DNA from: Asterias rubens
Taxonomy: Eukaryota; Echinodermata; Asteroidea; Forcipulatida; Asteriidae
Assembly (NCBI RefSeq): GCF_902459465.1
Contig: NC_047070.1
Coordinates: 11,266,001 to 11,330,000, forward strand
Length of the DNA: 64,000 bases
Direction of reading: 5' to 3'
Below the pieces are notes generated by a model. That model searched no databases and was not told the origin of the DNA. It worked only from the letters and a program-made list of their open reading frames with translations. Of the stretch, positions 33,567-44,329 are shown in pieces. The translations under genes and the position numbers were made by a program. Position 1 is the stretch's first letter. Every line of letters starts with the position of its first letter.

Positions 33567-34458
33567 TGTAACAGTCTCACACAGCTGTTATTGTTTCACA
33601 CTTAATTTACTTTCAAGATTAGTGATTTCTGTTAAAGGATTATAAGGTTTATTATTAGGTATTTAATTTTAGTGTAGTTTATATTTTTGAATGGCATAGT
33701 ATTAATTTTACACTTGGCCTCTGGACACCGACAGAGGACGGATAGTGTTAGAATTAACCCTCCAAGTTCCTTCAATAATTACACTTTGCCTCTGTCGGAC
33801 ATCTACGTTGGATTGCGCCAGCCCAGCTTTATCACCACAATAATTGTATATATTCATCCCCTGTCCTGCTCTAGGCCGAATCCAAATCAAGAGAGCCAGC
33901 AGGACAGCGTGTCATCAACTGTAGCCTATTTATCTTCACTGCATTTTCGTCATACCCAGTTGTACCAGAACAGTAATCCTGTCCCCTGATCAAGGACAAG
34001 GAACTGGTTCTGAAGTCGTCAAGTTTGTCATCGTAATCTTCGCAGCCCCAACATCTTCAACTTTGCTGGAAGAACTTTTTCATTGCCACACCATCTTCAA
34101 TTCAAGTATCTTCAATTCAAGTTATCGTCAGCATCCGTCCAAGTCCAACACCAACAGATAGGCCATTCATTTATTTTTGTTTTATATTTCCATTGTATAA
34201 AGTTTCATTGTTATTTTCGTTGCATTTTAATTGCAACGAAAATGGGTTCGTTTTTCTCCTCTTTTGTATTTGAGATTTTATTATTATCTCATTTGCACTG
34301 TATAAATACAGCGTTTTAAATTCGCCTCTCCCTTTATAGTAGTCGGGATTTGAATAAAACTTTCTTCATATTTTACAACACCACTAAAACAGCGTGTCCC
34401 TTGTAAAATTTATTATGTTTCAGCACAGAGTGCGCTAGCCGCACTCAAACCTGTTACA
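33567..34458. mobile_element. LTR-like block with TG...CA inverted ends
   Basis: It begins with TGTAACAG and ends with CTGTTACA, a perfect 8-bp inverted pair with TG...CA borders, and is 892 bp long. It contains the second copy of the 165-bp repeat (33711-33876) and a polyadenylation-type signal (AATAAA at about 34351). The 5-bp flanks (GCTAG and AATGC) do not match, so it is not a clean solo LTR. It could be one LTR of a rearranged element or a chance border pairing. No reverse transcriptase is found nearby. Confidence 0.4.
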
Positions 34459-35841
34459 AATGCAAAATATTACAACCTGTGAATTGCTGACCAAAAATGT
34501 ATTTCAGTCTTGTCTTTACATACTCTGCCAAATTGTCACTGCATACTGAATGGACAAAGGACATGTCTGCTTTACACTGGCCTTAACACAAAGGCCTTAA
34601 CAATGGAACTATACTAATAAAAAGATTGGTGAATTTAAAACATTTGAGCTTGTTTTGATTCAGGTTCTGGTTCTGATGGGTCACTGATAATCTCAAAAAA
34701 TTTTGATGTACATGCAGGTTACTGTGTTTGAAAAGAGCAAATCATTGGCATCTTGAAAGTGATAAAGGAATGTAACGTCAGTTTGCTGGGCCATGAAACT
34801 GTTGATAACTTTCTTGTTATACTCTGATTGGAATTTCAATTATGAAATTATGTAAATGCTTGATTAAAACAGATTCAGCAAGATTATGCCGAAATGCAAC
34901 CGGACAAGGCAAATCTACTATACCAAAAATGGCCAGCACTCTCGGCTTGCATTTTGATGTTTGCAAACAGTGTTTCTAGATGTTGGAAAGGGCGTTTTGG
35001 TGTTGAACGTGCTGACGACAAGTTTAGTGATGGTACGTCCGTAAACATGATCTATCAAAATAGTTTCTGAGCAGCAATCACTGTGAATCCCACTTTGCCC
35101 AGCTCTGATGATGCTTGTCATAATGGAAGTGTTTTACAATAATCAACCAAACCAAAATAATAAGTTTCAAAGTAGAAATGTAAAAATCACTGCTATACAT
35201 TCTGCAGCACCTCATTCATTTGATATATTGAGTAATTGGAACTTTGCAGCTGTTGAAAACATGACAAGTTATTTACATTTGTGCTTGTGACAAATCATCA
35301 TCAGAGCCCCATTTCATGGCACTGCTTACTGCAAAGTTTTGCACAAGATGATCACCCTTGTTTACTTACAGGATAGTGCCAATTTTCCAAGCTACCACAG
35401 TAAGTGAAAAATCCTTTGTTATGAAAACTACGAACATGCACGAAACAAATTGTTCGCTAAGTCATGAAAAGGGAACTCTTGTAAGCACAAACTCTTCTGC
35501 TACAGGAAGCACAAATATTTCGGTGAAATTGGGCCTAGCTCACAAAAAGAAGGTCCTGTGACATGGCAATTTCAGTAATAGTATCTTAAGGATGAAAGGT
35601 CTTAATTAATAGGTAATTTGTGGTTTTGATGTGTTTGAAGTGTATGGTATTGTTATTGTAAAGGTAGTTGGGTACCTATCAGCTACCATCACAAATTCAA
35701 TTTCGACAACATTCCCTTTCTGCACTGAGCCTAACATTTGTACTATGTCCCATTATTTTGTTTGAGATATACATCTGTAATACATTTTAAACTAATGATA
35801 GTGGTAGTTATTCATTTACTTTTTATTTTTATAACATTTAG
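34459..35841. other. Non-coding DNA upstream of the SAM-partner fragment
   Basis: AT-rich with short frames only. It may be intron or upstream sequence of the gene at 35842. No upstream exon (SAM domain or middle part) could be recognised here. Confidence 0.45.
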
Positions 35842-36844
35842 AGGAAAGGATGAACCTAGCCTTTTTCGTGCTTTCTGTGATCTTTGAAGGAAGGAAGTCA
35901 TACACTAAAGGAGGACGAGCATCAGCAAAGGAAACACTTGAGTGTTTCATTGATTTTCAGAAGGTATGAAAATTGTTTTCAATATTGTCAAAATACATAT
36001 CTGATGGGCAGATATGACTTTGTTGTGAGATTGAGTGAGATGTCTACCAACAGTCCAACAGTGAGAGTTGTTTTTCTCAATGCTGCATCCTTCTTTTCTT
36101 GAAGCATGACCCAAAAATTTAATTTTGTTTCTGTCAATCTTGAGAAAATCATTGGATTTCATTGGAATTCCAAGATATTAACATCTTGCGCCACCACCAC
36201 ATCTCTAAAGCTCATTGGGTTGTGCTTGTGTTTGCTCTTCCGACAGCCCATACTGTCTCTGGTCCAGGGAAGATGAGGATTCATGGCATATAGATTTTAG
36301 TACCCTTAGATAGGCCTCTGTCTTTCCAGATGCCAGCAAGGGCAATGAAATTCAAAAGTATCAAAATATGGTAGAGTGGCTTGCAGCTGTGCTATTTCAG
36401 CATTAATGCTCCAACTACACCTAGAAGCTGTTTCATTTTGTGACAAAGTGAATGTTTGAAAAATTGTCATTTGTTACATTCAGCTAATTAGTTTTCTCTT
36501 TATGTGTCAATTTTGTGTTTCAGGAAGGTGTCAGTGTGGAACACTATCTCAAGACGATTGATGGCAATGTGAGATCTCAACCTTACATATTGGCAATTGG
36601 CGGGGATTTCCAAAGTCCAATGCAGTGTTTCGTCATTGTTGAAAGGAAAGCGTTGGAGTGTGACACGCTGACTGGAGCTGTTGACCTGTGCTACAAGGCG
36701 TACCAAGTGCTAGATTTGAAGTATGCCCCACAAGCATCCGTGGTGTGGAACTTCATGGATAGTCTTGTCTATGGTGTCAAAGTACCAAACGAGCCAGGTT
36801 CTTTGAAATCCTTTAGGGCTTATTATCACTTTTCTAAGAGTTAA
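35842..36844 (+). CDS. SAM-partner family C-terminal region, copy 1
   Basis: Two exons on the plus strand: 35842-35963 (acceptor ACATTTAG, donor GTATGA) and 36524-36844 (acceptor GTGTTTCAG, stop TAA). The joined frame reads LAFFVLSVIFEGRKSYTK and GGRASAKETLECFIDFQK, then EGVSVEHYLKTIDGNVRSQP, YILAIGG, FVIVERKALECDTLTGA, and VVWNFMDSLVYGV. Intron phases (incoming 1, internal 0) equal those of the copy at 40061-40942. It matches the C-terminal domain I know from SAM-domain-type transposon-associated proteins (hydrophobic LPLLF strand, HFI-x-x-QK, QPFLLAxG, FF-x-VVE, VY at the end). Upstream exons were not found, so it may be a fragment. Confidence 0.6.
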
Positions 36845-36908
36845 GTTAAGTGTTGTTATTCGACATATACACACCTGCCGACCATTCTTAAATTGACAAA
36901 ATTTATTA

Positions 36909-37064
36909 CGATGGGAGACTTTTGAGACGCTGGCTGTGGCAGACATAACGGTCCTTTTTTACAGTTCTTAGTCTGCGCGCACATGCTCAGTATTGTGCAA
37001 GTAGGTGTGAGCATGCACAACTGGCAAGAACTGTGAATAAGGACCATCCAAAAGTCTCCCATCG
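36909..37064. mobile_element. Hairpin MITE, family with 39112-39240
   Basis: CGATGGGAGACTTTTG at the left pairs with CAAAAGTCTCCCATCG at the right, 156 bp in all. Inner pairs include GGTCC, ACAGTTCTTA and GCATGC. It starts 65 bp after the stop codon of the preceding gene fragment, so it probably lies in its 3' untranslated region. Confidence 0.75.
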
Positions 37065-37261
37065 GAGGAACATTTCAAATTACAACGTTATTGTAATCGT
37101 ATTCAAATTGAAATTTTCTCTCAACAAGATATGTTTTTTGGGTTTTTTTTTGCAATAAGAGTGAATTAGTATTATCGCTATGCATAATAAGGTACTTTTT
37201 AACCAGACTTGTAAAGTAGGATTTGAAACTTTGCATGGTTGAAATACAATCTGGTATGCTT

Positions 37262-37895
37262 AGCGGTAACACCATGTGATAATACCTCTCTGTGAGTTGG
37301 GGTGGTTCTTAAAACTTGACATTTTGATCAATATGCTCTGATCATCCTCAGGAGAATGCCAGACTCTGATGTTGTATGCTGTTTAAGTACTGATGATGCG
37401 GATTAGCTTGATAATGCATGAAGGCGGGAACTGGAACTCATGGTGTATGGAAAAACTTGATCCTTCCCAGGATCCTGAAAGTGGTGTGAGTGGGGTTTGT
37501 GCTCACTGAACTGTGTCAGTAGCTATGCTCAGGGACATTGAGGATGGGTGCAAATGACTCAAAGCAGTCAGGATCTATATCCTTAGTCCACGCCCTGTAG
37601 GCCACATCCTCACTGTCCCTGTGCTTAATTGTACCTACTGACACAGTTCAGTGAGCAGACACCACTCTCAGGGTCCTGGGAAGGATCAAGTTTTCCCATA
37701 GACTGTTGAGTTCCAGTTCCCGCCTTAGTGCATCATCAAGCTAATCCGCATCATCAGTACTAAGCAGCATACAACATCAGTTTTCTCCTGAATATGATCA
37801 GAGCATACTGATCGAAACGTCAAGTTGAAACAAGTGGTTCTTTTAAAAACCACCCCAACTCACAGAGAGATAATATCACATTGTGTTACCGCAAA
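37262..37895. mobile_element. Long fold-back element, about 630 bp
   Basis: The left half (GCGGTAACACCATGTGATAA, CTCTGTGAGTTGGGGTGGTT, CTTGACATTTTGATC, GATGATGCGGATTAGCTTGA, GTTGTATGCTG, GGCGGGAACTGGAACTCA) is repeated in reverse complement in the right half (TTGAGTTCCAGTTCCCGCCT, TCAAGCTAATCCGCATCATC, GATCGAAACGTCAAGTT, CACCCCAACTCACAGAG, TATCACATTGTGTTACCGC). The inverted similarity continues to the centre near 37570, so nearly the whole element is a palindrome. No open frame. Confidence 0.85.
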
Positions 37896-39111
37896 CCTTA
37901 CTAGATCATACTTGTAAACATGATCATATCCAAATTATATTAGCAATTTATGATTTCCTAGCGTTGGCAGGTATTTATCTAAAAGTTTGACACAAGTATT
38001 TATTTTGTTTCTGCTATACATGTATTCTGTTTTGTTTCAGCCCATCCTGCGCACTGAACCATGCAGAACCTTTTGTGAAGTTGTGCAGCATATCCCCAAA
38101 TATTCGCATCAGTTTATTTTGTGTTAAATCATCCATTTGGCACAGTGATGGCCTTGTATACAATATGAACAAATCTGGATGCCAGGGCATTGCCAATTGG
38201 GGTATGAATCTCAATGAGCAACTAAATTTGGTATGTGACTGTTCTAGCATTGGGATGGAGGCCCAGATTTTTTCTTTCCATTGTTCTTGTCACTTAGAAC
38301 AGTGGGAAAGGACCGGTCTGTGGGACCCCCTCTATCGTCTCAAGAGTTATTCTTCTCAGGGTTAGGGCTGTCTGTGCTTTTGTTTTCCATGTGGTGTTGA
38401 GTAATTAATTTTGTAATTAGCCTCTTTTGATTTTTATCTGGCACTCAAAATCCCTTTTGTATAAGTTTTCTATTCTTTTGTGTATTCTATTCGTTGACTA
38501 CAATCCAATCTCTCCTCCCCAGAGGTTGTTCCTATCTGCCTGCCAAGCTGGGGTGCTCTGTTCTATGGTGTCTTAAATTGTGTTTTTATTTATTTACTTT
38601 GTATACTTAATTTTCTTAAATGTTTATTGTTTGTAGATAAAATTAAATGGACAAAAGCCACACAGGCCTTGACAAAAGGCTACAGTTGTCGAGGAAATGA
38701 ACACTGTAACAAGGACTGCTTACACACACATACATTTAATGCTCATTCAAATGTAGAACCTTGATTAGTGAAATGGTATTTTAATAGTCAATTTAAAGAA
38801 AGTAAACACATCATTTGAGTACGCAAAAGTGTTGGAAAAATAAACAACGGTTATGAAAACACTCCACAATCAGTAGTCCCCCAATGTTCAGATTTGTTCA
38901 AGATATGTTGGTTCATCCTGTGCCAAATTTGGTGCTTTAATGTAGAAAAAAAGGTTCCCGATTGAGTATTTGGTTCTTCAAATATAATTGATTGATTGTT
39001 TTTTCTTTGATTTCTTTTATTTATGAGAATAATTGCTGTTTGTTGTAAAAATGTTCTGACATATTATGTAAAATTATAATAAAATCAACAGCCGATTATC
39101 ATGTGCAATGA
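37896..39111. other. Non-coding DNA between the two SAM-partner copies
   Basis: A 96-codon plus-strand frame at 38075 follows a GTTTCAG acceptor at 38040. It has no recognisable domain and may be chance. The rest is AT-rich. Confidence 0.4.
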
Positions 39112-39240
39112 CAATGGGAGACTTGTGAGTCAGCATCAGTATCAGTAATGGCCCTGTTCGATGGTTATGAGCATGCATGTACATGTACAAGCATGCAGCA
39201 TTGCGTGCGGATTGGACAACCACTCAAAAGCCTCCTATTG
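39112..39240. mobile_element. Hairpin MITE, second copy
   Basis: CAATGGGAGACTTGTGAG at the left and CTCAAAAGCCTCCTATTG at the right pair over about 18 bp with a few mismatches. The centre contains GCATGCATGTACATGTACA. The ends match those of the 36909-37064 element. Confidence 0.65.
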
Positions 39241-39540
39241 TATTTAAGGTCACTTTATACTGCCCAGATTATTTGTTATTAATAATGAAAAAACAAAGAT
39301 AAATCCACAGTTTTGTAGAATAAAAGTTTTACAATTATACACTTTTCATGTTGTTACTGTTAAACAAGAGTTTTATATACTATACTTTTCTACTTATCAC
39401 GTTTCATGTTATAGTTGAATAAAAGTATTTTCACTTAATTGTTAGTTTTCGTCTTTACTCATTTCTCACAAAATGACAATTCAGGCATAAAACTGCAAAT
39501 TAATTTGTGCACAAAACTGGTTTAAAAGCAACACAAGTGG

Positions 39541-39885
39541 GGGGTAATTTAACTACACAACAGTGCTGGGTAAAATAATATAACCCAATCATTGGGTAAG
39601 AATATAACACAACACCTGGGTAAAATGAAGGTTGGGTAAGGTTTACCCAATTTTGGAGTAAAAAGGGAACATGGTCGGCACATGGGTAACTTCTTACCCA
39701 ACTGTGCTGTGCTAAAAATCATGCACATGTTTGTATTAAAAATTACCCAATATTGGGTACTTTTTTACACTTTGAATGTTGTGCAGTATTTTTACTCATG
39801 TTGACGATCATGTTCCCTTTTTAATACCGAAAGGGTAAAGATCTTACCCAATGTTGAGCAATTATTTTTTAGAGTGTAGGCAGTT
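39541..39885. repeat. TGGGTAA-rich repeat ending in AGAGTGTAG
   Basis: The block alternates TTGGGTAA and TTACCCAA motifs, for example AACCCAATCATTGGGTAAG, and ends with TTATTTTTTAGAGTGTAG. It belongs with the longer block at 42230-43130, which uses the same motif and ends with AAGAGTGTATC. Confidence 0.7.
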
Positions 39886-40060
39886 ATTACATTGACAACG
39901 AATCAACCAACTAAGCAGTGATAAAGGCTCAACAAGCAAGGTGTACCAAATATTTTGTATAAATTCTCAAGTGACTAAAATGTTGTTTTCGTAAGTGAAT
40001 ATTTTTTTCTTATTGGTGAACATTTCCTTCTCAATTAAAAAAGTTATTCTTTGTTTACAG

Positions 40061-40942
40061 AAGAGAAGAAGGCTTTGGCATTCTACACATTGCCACTACT
40101 TTTTGGTGCAAAGTCAAAGGGTGGACAAGTGGGTGGATGTTTTGGTATGACCATGGAGGCATTCATTGACCTGCAACCGGTAAGAATATTAATTACCATG
40201 CTCTATCTTGGGCTTTAGTTTGGGGATGGCTGTTCCCAGCAAACAAATTTGCGTTGGGGGATGTCAGTGGAGATGTCACCAAATCAGTCACAAAAAGATT
40301 AAAAACAAGGAATCTATTAAAAAACCTGTTTGGATAGGACTAAAATGTCATATTGAATTGAATTCTGTTTTCTTTTTGTTTAGCTTGTGCCTTCATAACA
40401 TTATTGCCACTGCCACAGTAGTGTTTCCAGTGTTAAACAAATTAATCAATTTGTTCAGGGTTTTAGTGCATTAATCAAGCTGCAAGATCTAACATTAACA
40501 AGGTTCTTGGCAAAAAGGAGAGGTGTAGTTTGTGGCTGCATCCATATTGTTGCATACATAGCTGGCCTGCTGGTGAGGTAAATAATTTTTCAATTCTTTC
40601 TTATTAAAGGCAGTCACCAACATTGAAGGCTACTTGAAGGGTATTGACGGATTGGAGAGACCGCAGCCATTTGTTCTTGCTCTAGTTGGTAAGAACAAAC
40701 TGTTACCATCGCAGGTGTTCACAGTAATGGAACGCCGAGCAATTGAGGCACCGAGTCTACTCAAAGGAATTGACAAGGTCTTTAAGGCACATTATGTATT
40801 TAATGTGTCTTACCAGCAAAAGGTAAAAGCTGTTTGGGAGTTTCTTCAGTGTGTGATTTATGAACTTCCAGGAAAAGTCAGGCCTGCAGTTCGGGACATG
40901 CGTGCCTACCTAATGGCAGCAGCAAGAAAAGGCATTAGATAG
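40061..40942 (+). CDS. SAM-partner family C-terminal region, copy 2
   Basis: Exons 40061-40179 (acceptor TTGTTTACAG, donor GTAAGA) and 40610-40942 (acceptor TTATTAAAG, stop TAG). The joined frame reads EKKALAFYTLPLLFGAKSKG, MTMEAFIDLQP, AVTNIEGYLKGIDGLERPQP, FVLALVGKNK, QVFTVMERRAIEAPSLLKG, HYVFNVSYQQKVKAVWEFLQ and ELPGKVRPAVRDMRAYL. Layout, phases and motif order equal those of copy 1, so the two arose from the same family and possibly by local duplication. Amino-acid identity between copies is low (roughly a quarter by eye), so the duplication is old, or the copies arrived independently. Missing upstream exons. Confidence 0.6.
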
Positions 40943-42209
40943 ATAGATTGTTGGACAGACTATATTGGTCAGGCCAGTGTCATTTTCTACACCAGACCTC
41001 TTGACACCGTTTTTATTAAAGTTAAAATTCTTCTTGTTCTTATGTTACAAAGTTTTACATTATTTTGTAAAAGGTGGTGTGTTCCCCCCCCCCCATTTCC
41101 GAAAACGGGTTTTCTAAAAGAAAGAAAAAAATAATTAAATTCACACACAAAAATTAACCCATACAAATCTTCAGCAAACTTGGTGTTCATTTGTTTTCAA
41201 TCAGCTAATTACTATTTCTTTTTTATCAGTCATCTTGTGGACTTTTATATTGTGCGAATTTCAATTGTTGCAATTGAAACTGTTGCATTTTCAAATACAG
41301 TTCACTCAAAGGTTGCAATGTTTTAGATGCAAACATTTCTCATCCGTATTGGTACAACACCTTTGTAAAAATTCAGATTTAAACTAAAATTACCAAAGCC
41401 ATAATATTATACCTTTAATTCATTACTTTTGTTATATAAAGAGTTCTCCAAAGCTGTGAGCAGTTAAACTTAATAAATTGTCGGCATATTTGTTTGTGTC
41501 TGTACAATAACATTGTACTTTCACTGAGCTTTTAAACAACTAAGCACTTGAGAAAATCACAGGATATTTTGTTAGTCCACTTTGAATTTTGGAACAGTGC
41601 AGCCATATTTTGCCTGCCCTGAGCATATTCACCCTCTTGGAAAAGATAGCACAAAATTTCAAATCATGGAGAGGGCTACAAGGTTATTTGCCATTTGACT
41701 ACCTCAAGCTCCATGTAAATTCATCAATTTACTTTTTTTACTATAACTAAAATTCACATCTAAAAAAATTAATCATTTTCAGGAATATTTCTCTAAATGC
41801 CACAACTGCCTCGTTAAGCAAATACAGGGTTGGTGCAGTTGGTAATCTAAACATGAAATAATCCGAGGTATTTTTGTCTTTCCTCTTTTTGCAAACCCAA
41901 TGTGGTCTGTGTAGTTAAGTAAAACAAGTTTTATCACGTTTAAGTGTTTTAAAAGTTAGTGTTTTAATCGTGATATGCAATATATATATATATATAAACA
42001 TATAATTTTATTTTTGTGTACTATTCATGCTGATTATGTCTGCTAAATTAAAGAATCACCTTGATGTTGATGTGATATGTTTGCCAGGATTAAAAAATAT
42101 ATACAAATATCAATAATTTATAAAAATGTGTTTATCTTTCTCTTTGTAATCAATATTTAGGAAACACAGTGCCCAAGAGTTAGCTACATCAGTTTACAAA
42201 CAAGTAGTT
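40943..42209. other. Non-coding, no gene seen
   Basis: AT-rich sequence with a run of about ten C at 41085, a (TA)n microsatellite at about 41981-41996, and no supported frame. Confidence 0.5.
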
Positions 42210-43132
42210 ATCCCCCCCCCCCCCCCCCCGATGGGAAAAGAAAAAAAACACCCCATTGTTGAGTAAAACATCCCAATGCATGGGCATAATTGTAGACCAA
42301 ACAACATTTCTCCAATCAGCAGTAAAATTAATTTGCCCAATTAATAAGGACAGGAGAACCAATTACAGAGTCAAAAAATACCAACTTTAGTGGTAAACGT
42401 TTAGTCCATTAGATGGGTAACGAAACATGAACCAACTGTTGATCAAATTATATTTACCCAATTACATGTAACATGGTGAACGTTTATGCCCAACAGATGG
42501 GTAATGAACAATGAACCAATTGTTGAGCAGTATGTTTAACCAATTACATGGTAAACGTTTATGCCCAACAGATGGGTAATGAACAATGAACCAAGTGTTG
42601 AGCAAATTATATTTACCCAATTATATAGTAAACGATTATTATGCCCAACAGATGGGTAATGAACAATGAACCAAGTGTTGAGCAAATTATATTTACCCAA
42701 TTATGTGGTAAACGTTTATGCCCAACATATGGGGAATGAACAATGAACCAAGTGTTGAGCAAATTATATTTACCAATTATATGGTAAACGATTATGCCCA
42801 ACAGATGGGTTACGAAAAAACAACATTTGTTGAGCAAATTATATTTACCCAATTATATGGTAAACGTTTAAACCCAACAGATGGGTAACGATAAAATGAA
42901 CCATTTGTTGAGCAAATTATATTTACCCAATTATATGGTTTACAGTTTTTGCCCAATAGATTGGTAATGACGTATTAACCAATTAATGGGCAAAGAAAAA
43001 TACCCATTTTTTAGTAAAAAGGGTTTCCCAATACCGATGGGTACTAAATACCCAACTCACAAGCGGTTGATAATTCGACCATCTTTGGGTAAAAGTTGGG
43101 TAAATTTTACCCATTTTTTTTAAGAGTGTATC
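42210..43132. repeat. Tandem repeat of about 78 bp in a TGGGTAA-type element
   Basis: The unit reads CCCAACAGATGGGTAATGAA, CAATGAACCAAGTGTTGAGC, AAATTATATTTACCCAATTA, TATGGTAAACGTTTATG. About seven or eight copies lie between roughly 42400 and 42960, preceded by a run of about 19 C at 42212 and followed by ACCCATTTTTTTTAAGAGTG. The ends resemble the repeat at 39541-39885. Confidence 0.85.
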
Positions 43133-43377
43133 AAACACTGCAAGTTCTAAATCGGGGACTTAATTCTTACTCGGCCGTAAAAAGCGACATTACAATGTAT
43201 ATGGATTCCGAATTGGGACGTTCTTTGAACACGGGGCGGACGTCGAGTGGACGTGGGTCGTGGGGGTTGAGGGAGTTTTAGAACAACCCAGATATTACCA
43301 GCATTCTACACAAAGAGGGGGGAAACAAATGCAACCTTCGTTGATGTTTTTGTTTCAGTGGCAGTGGAGGATGATAC

Positions 43378-43587
43378 TTTGTAAGGGACGTTTCGCCTGA
43401 AGTGCAACTTCAGTTTGAAGAGTTCGTGGGTGAAAAGCTGCAAGAAGACAGGGCACTGGAACAGGAACCCATCAATCAGCTAGAACTTGATCCAGAACAG
43501 ATAGGCCTAGGTGTTGATTCAGAACAGGAGGAACAAGAACCAGAACCAAAAGTTTTAGCGAATTTGACAGTGATGTTTGTGGGCTGA
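43378..43587 (+). CDS. Small acidic reading frame, unrecognised
   Basis: The frame EVQLQFEEFVGEKLQEDRAL continues into a Glu/Gln-rich part (DPEQIGLGVDSEQEEQEPEP) and a stop at 43585. A GTTTCAG acceptor lies upstream at about 43358. The composition is unlike surrounding non-coding DNA, so it may be an exon or remnant of an element protein. No family recognised. Confidence 0.25.
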   Translation, partial: FVRDVSPEVQLQFEEFVGEKLQEDRALEQEPINQLELDPEQIGLGVDSEQEEQEPEPKVLANLTVMFVG

Positions 43588-43917
43588 ATCAGAAAAACGC
43601 ATGAAAGCTTACATTATAGTGACCACTCATGGAGGATCAGTTTGGAAGAAATATCTCCCTGGTGCCCTTGTTCCACTACCACAATACATAGTTGTAACGT
43701 CACAAACAGAATGTAAGCTTACCAGTTGAGACTAGTTCCCACACTGTTTTCCTCAGTTGTATACATGTGTACATGTGGTACACAAGTGACGATGTAAGAT
43801 GAACCTTGAATAGAGGTAATTATATAACACCCAAGCAGATCCTTGCCATTTGATTGGAGGATTGTCCGTCACGTGATAGCAAATAAAAGTACCATTGCAC
43901 GCTGAGTCACTCGCCGT

Positions 43918-44002
43918 GCTTTTTCGTTCCATCCGAAAAGTACCATTGCACGCTGGCACGCTGCCAGCGTGCAATGGTACTTTTCGGATGGAACGAAAAA
44001 GC
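43918..44002. repeat. Perfect inverted repeat, 40-bp arms, 5-nt loop
   Basis: Left arm 43918-43957 and right arm 43963-44002 are exact reverse complements; each contains TTTTCGTTCCATCCGAAAAG or its complement and TACCATTGCACGCTGGC. The loop is ACGCT. The sequence GTACCATTGCACGCTGAG also occurs once outside the hairpin at about 43889. No mismatch separates the arms, which is unusual for an old repeat. Confidence 0.95.
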
Positions 44003-44173
44003 TGAGTAAAAACATCACTGCGTGCGCGTGTCTTTGGTAACGCAGCAGGTGTTACTGCAAGAAAGCATAGTAAAATTACTAGCATTCGGCTTCTACAGTT
44101 GAAATTGTTTGTTTTGGAAGTTGTTTCTTTCAATCAAAATGACAAAGTTCTACTTGGATGTTATATAAAACAA

Positions 44174-44329
44174 ATAATGAATGTTTTTCATTCGTGCAAT
44201 GGTGCGAATATGTTCATTCGTTGAAAGCTGGAATGTTCCATTCAACTCGGCTCCGCCTCGTTGAATAGAACATTCCATCTTTCAACTCATGAACATATTC
44301 GCACCATTGCACTCATAAACATTCATTAT
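44174..44329. mobile_element. Palindromic MITE-like element, 156 bp
   Basis: ATAATGAATGTTTTTCATTC, TGCAATGGTGCGAATATGTT and TCGTTGAAAGCTGGAATGTT at the left pair with AACATTCCATCTTTCAACTC, AACATATTCGCACCATTGCA and AAACATTCATTAT at the right. The apex is CTCGGCTCCGCCTCG. The shared CCATTGCAC core hints at kinship with the hairpin at 43918. Confidence 0.85.

Noticed and set aside
33567-34458. Clean solo LTR
   Set aside because: The 8-bp inverted TG...CA ends are present but flanking 4-6 bp do not form a target duplication, so I kept it only as an LTR-like block.
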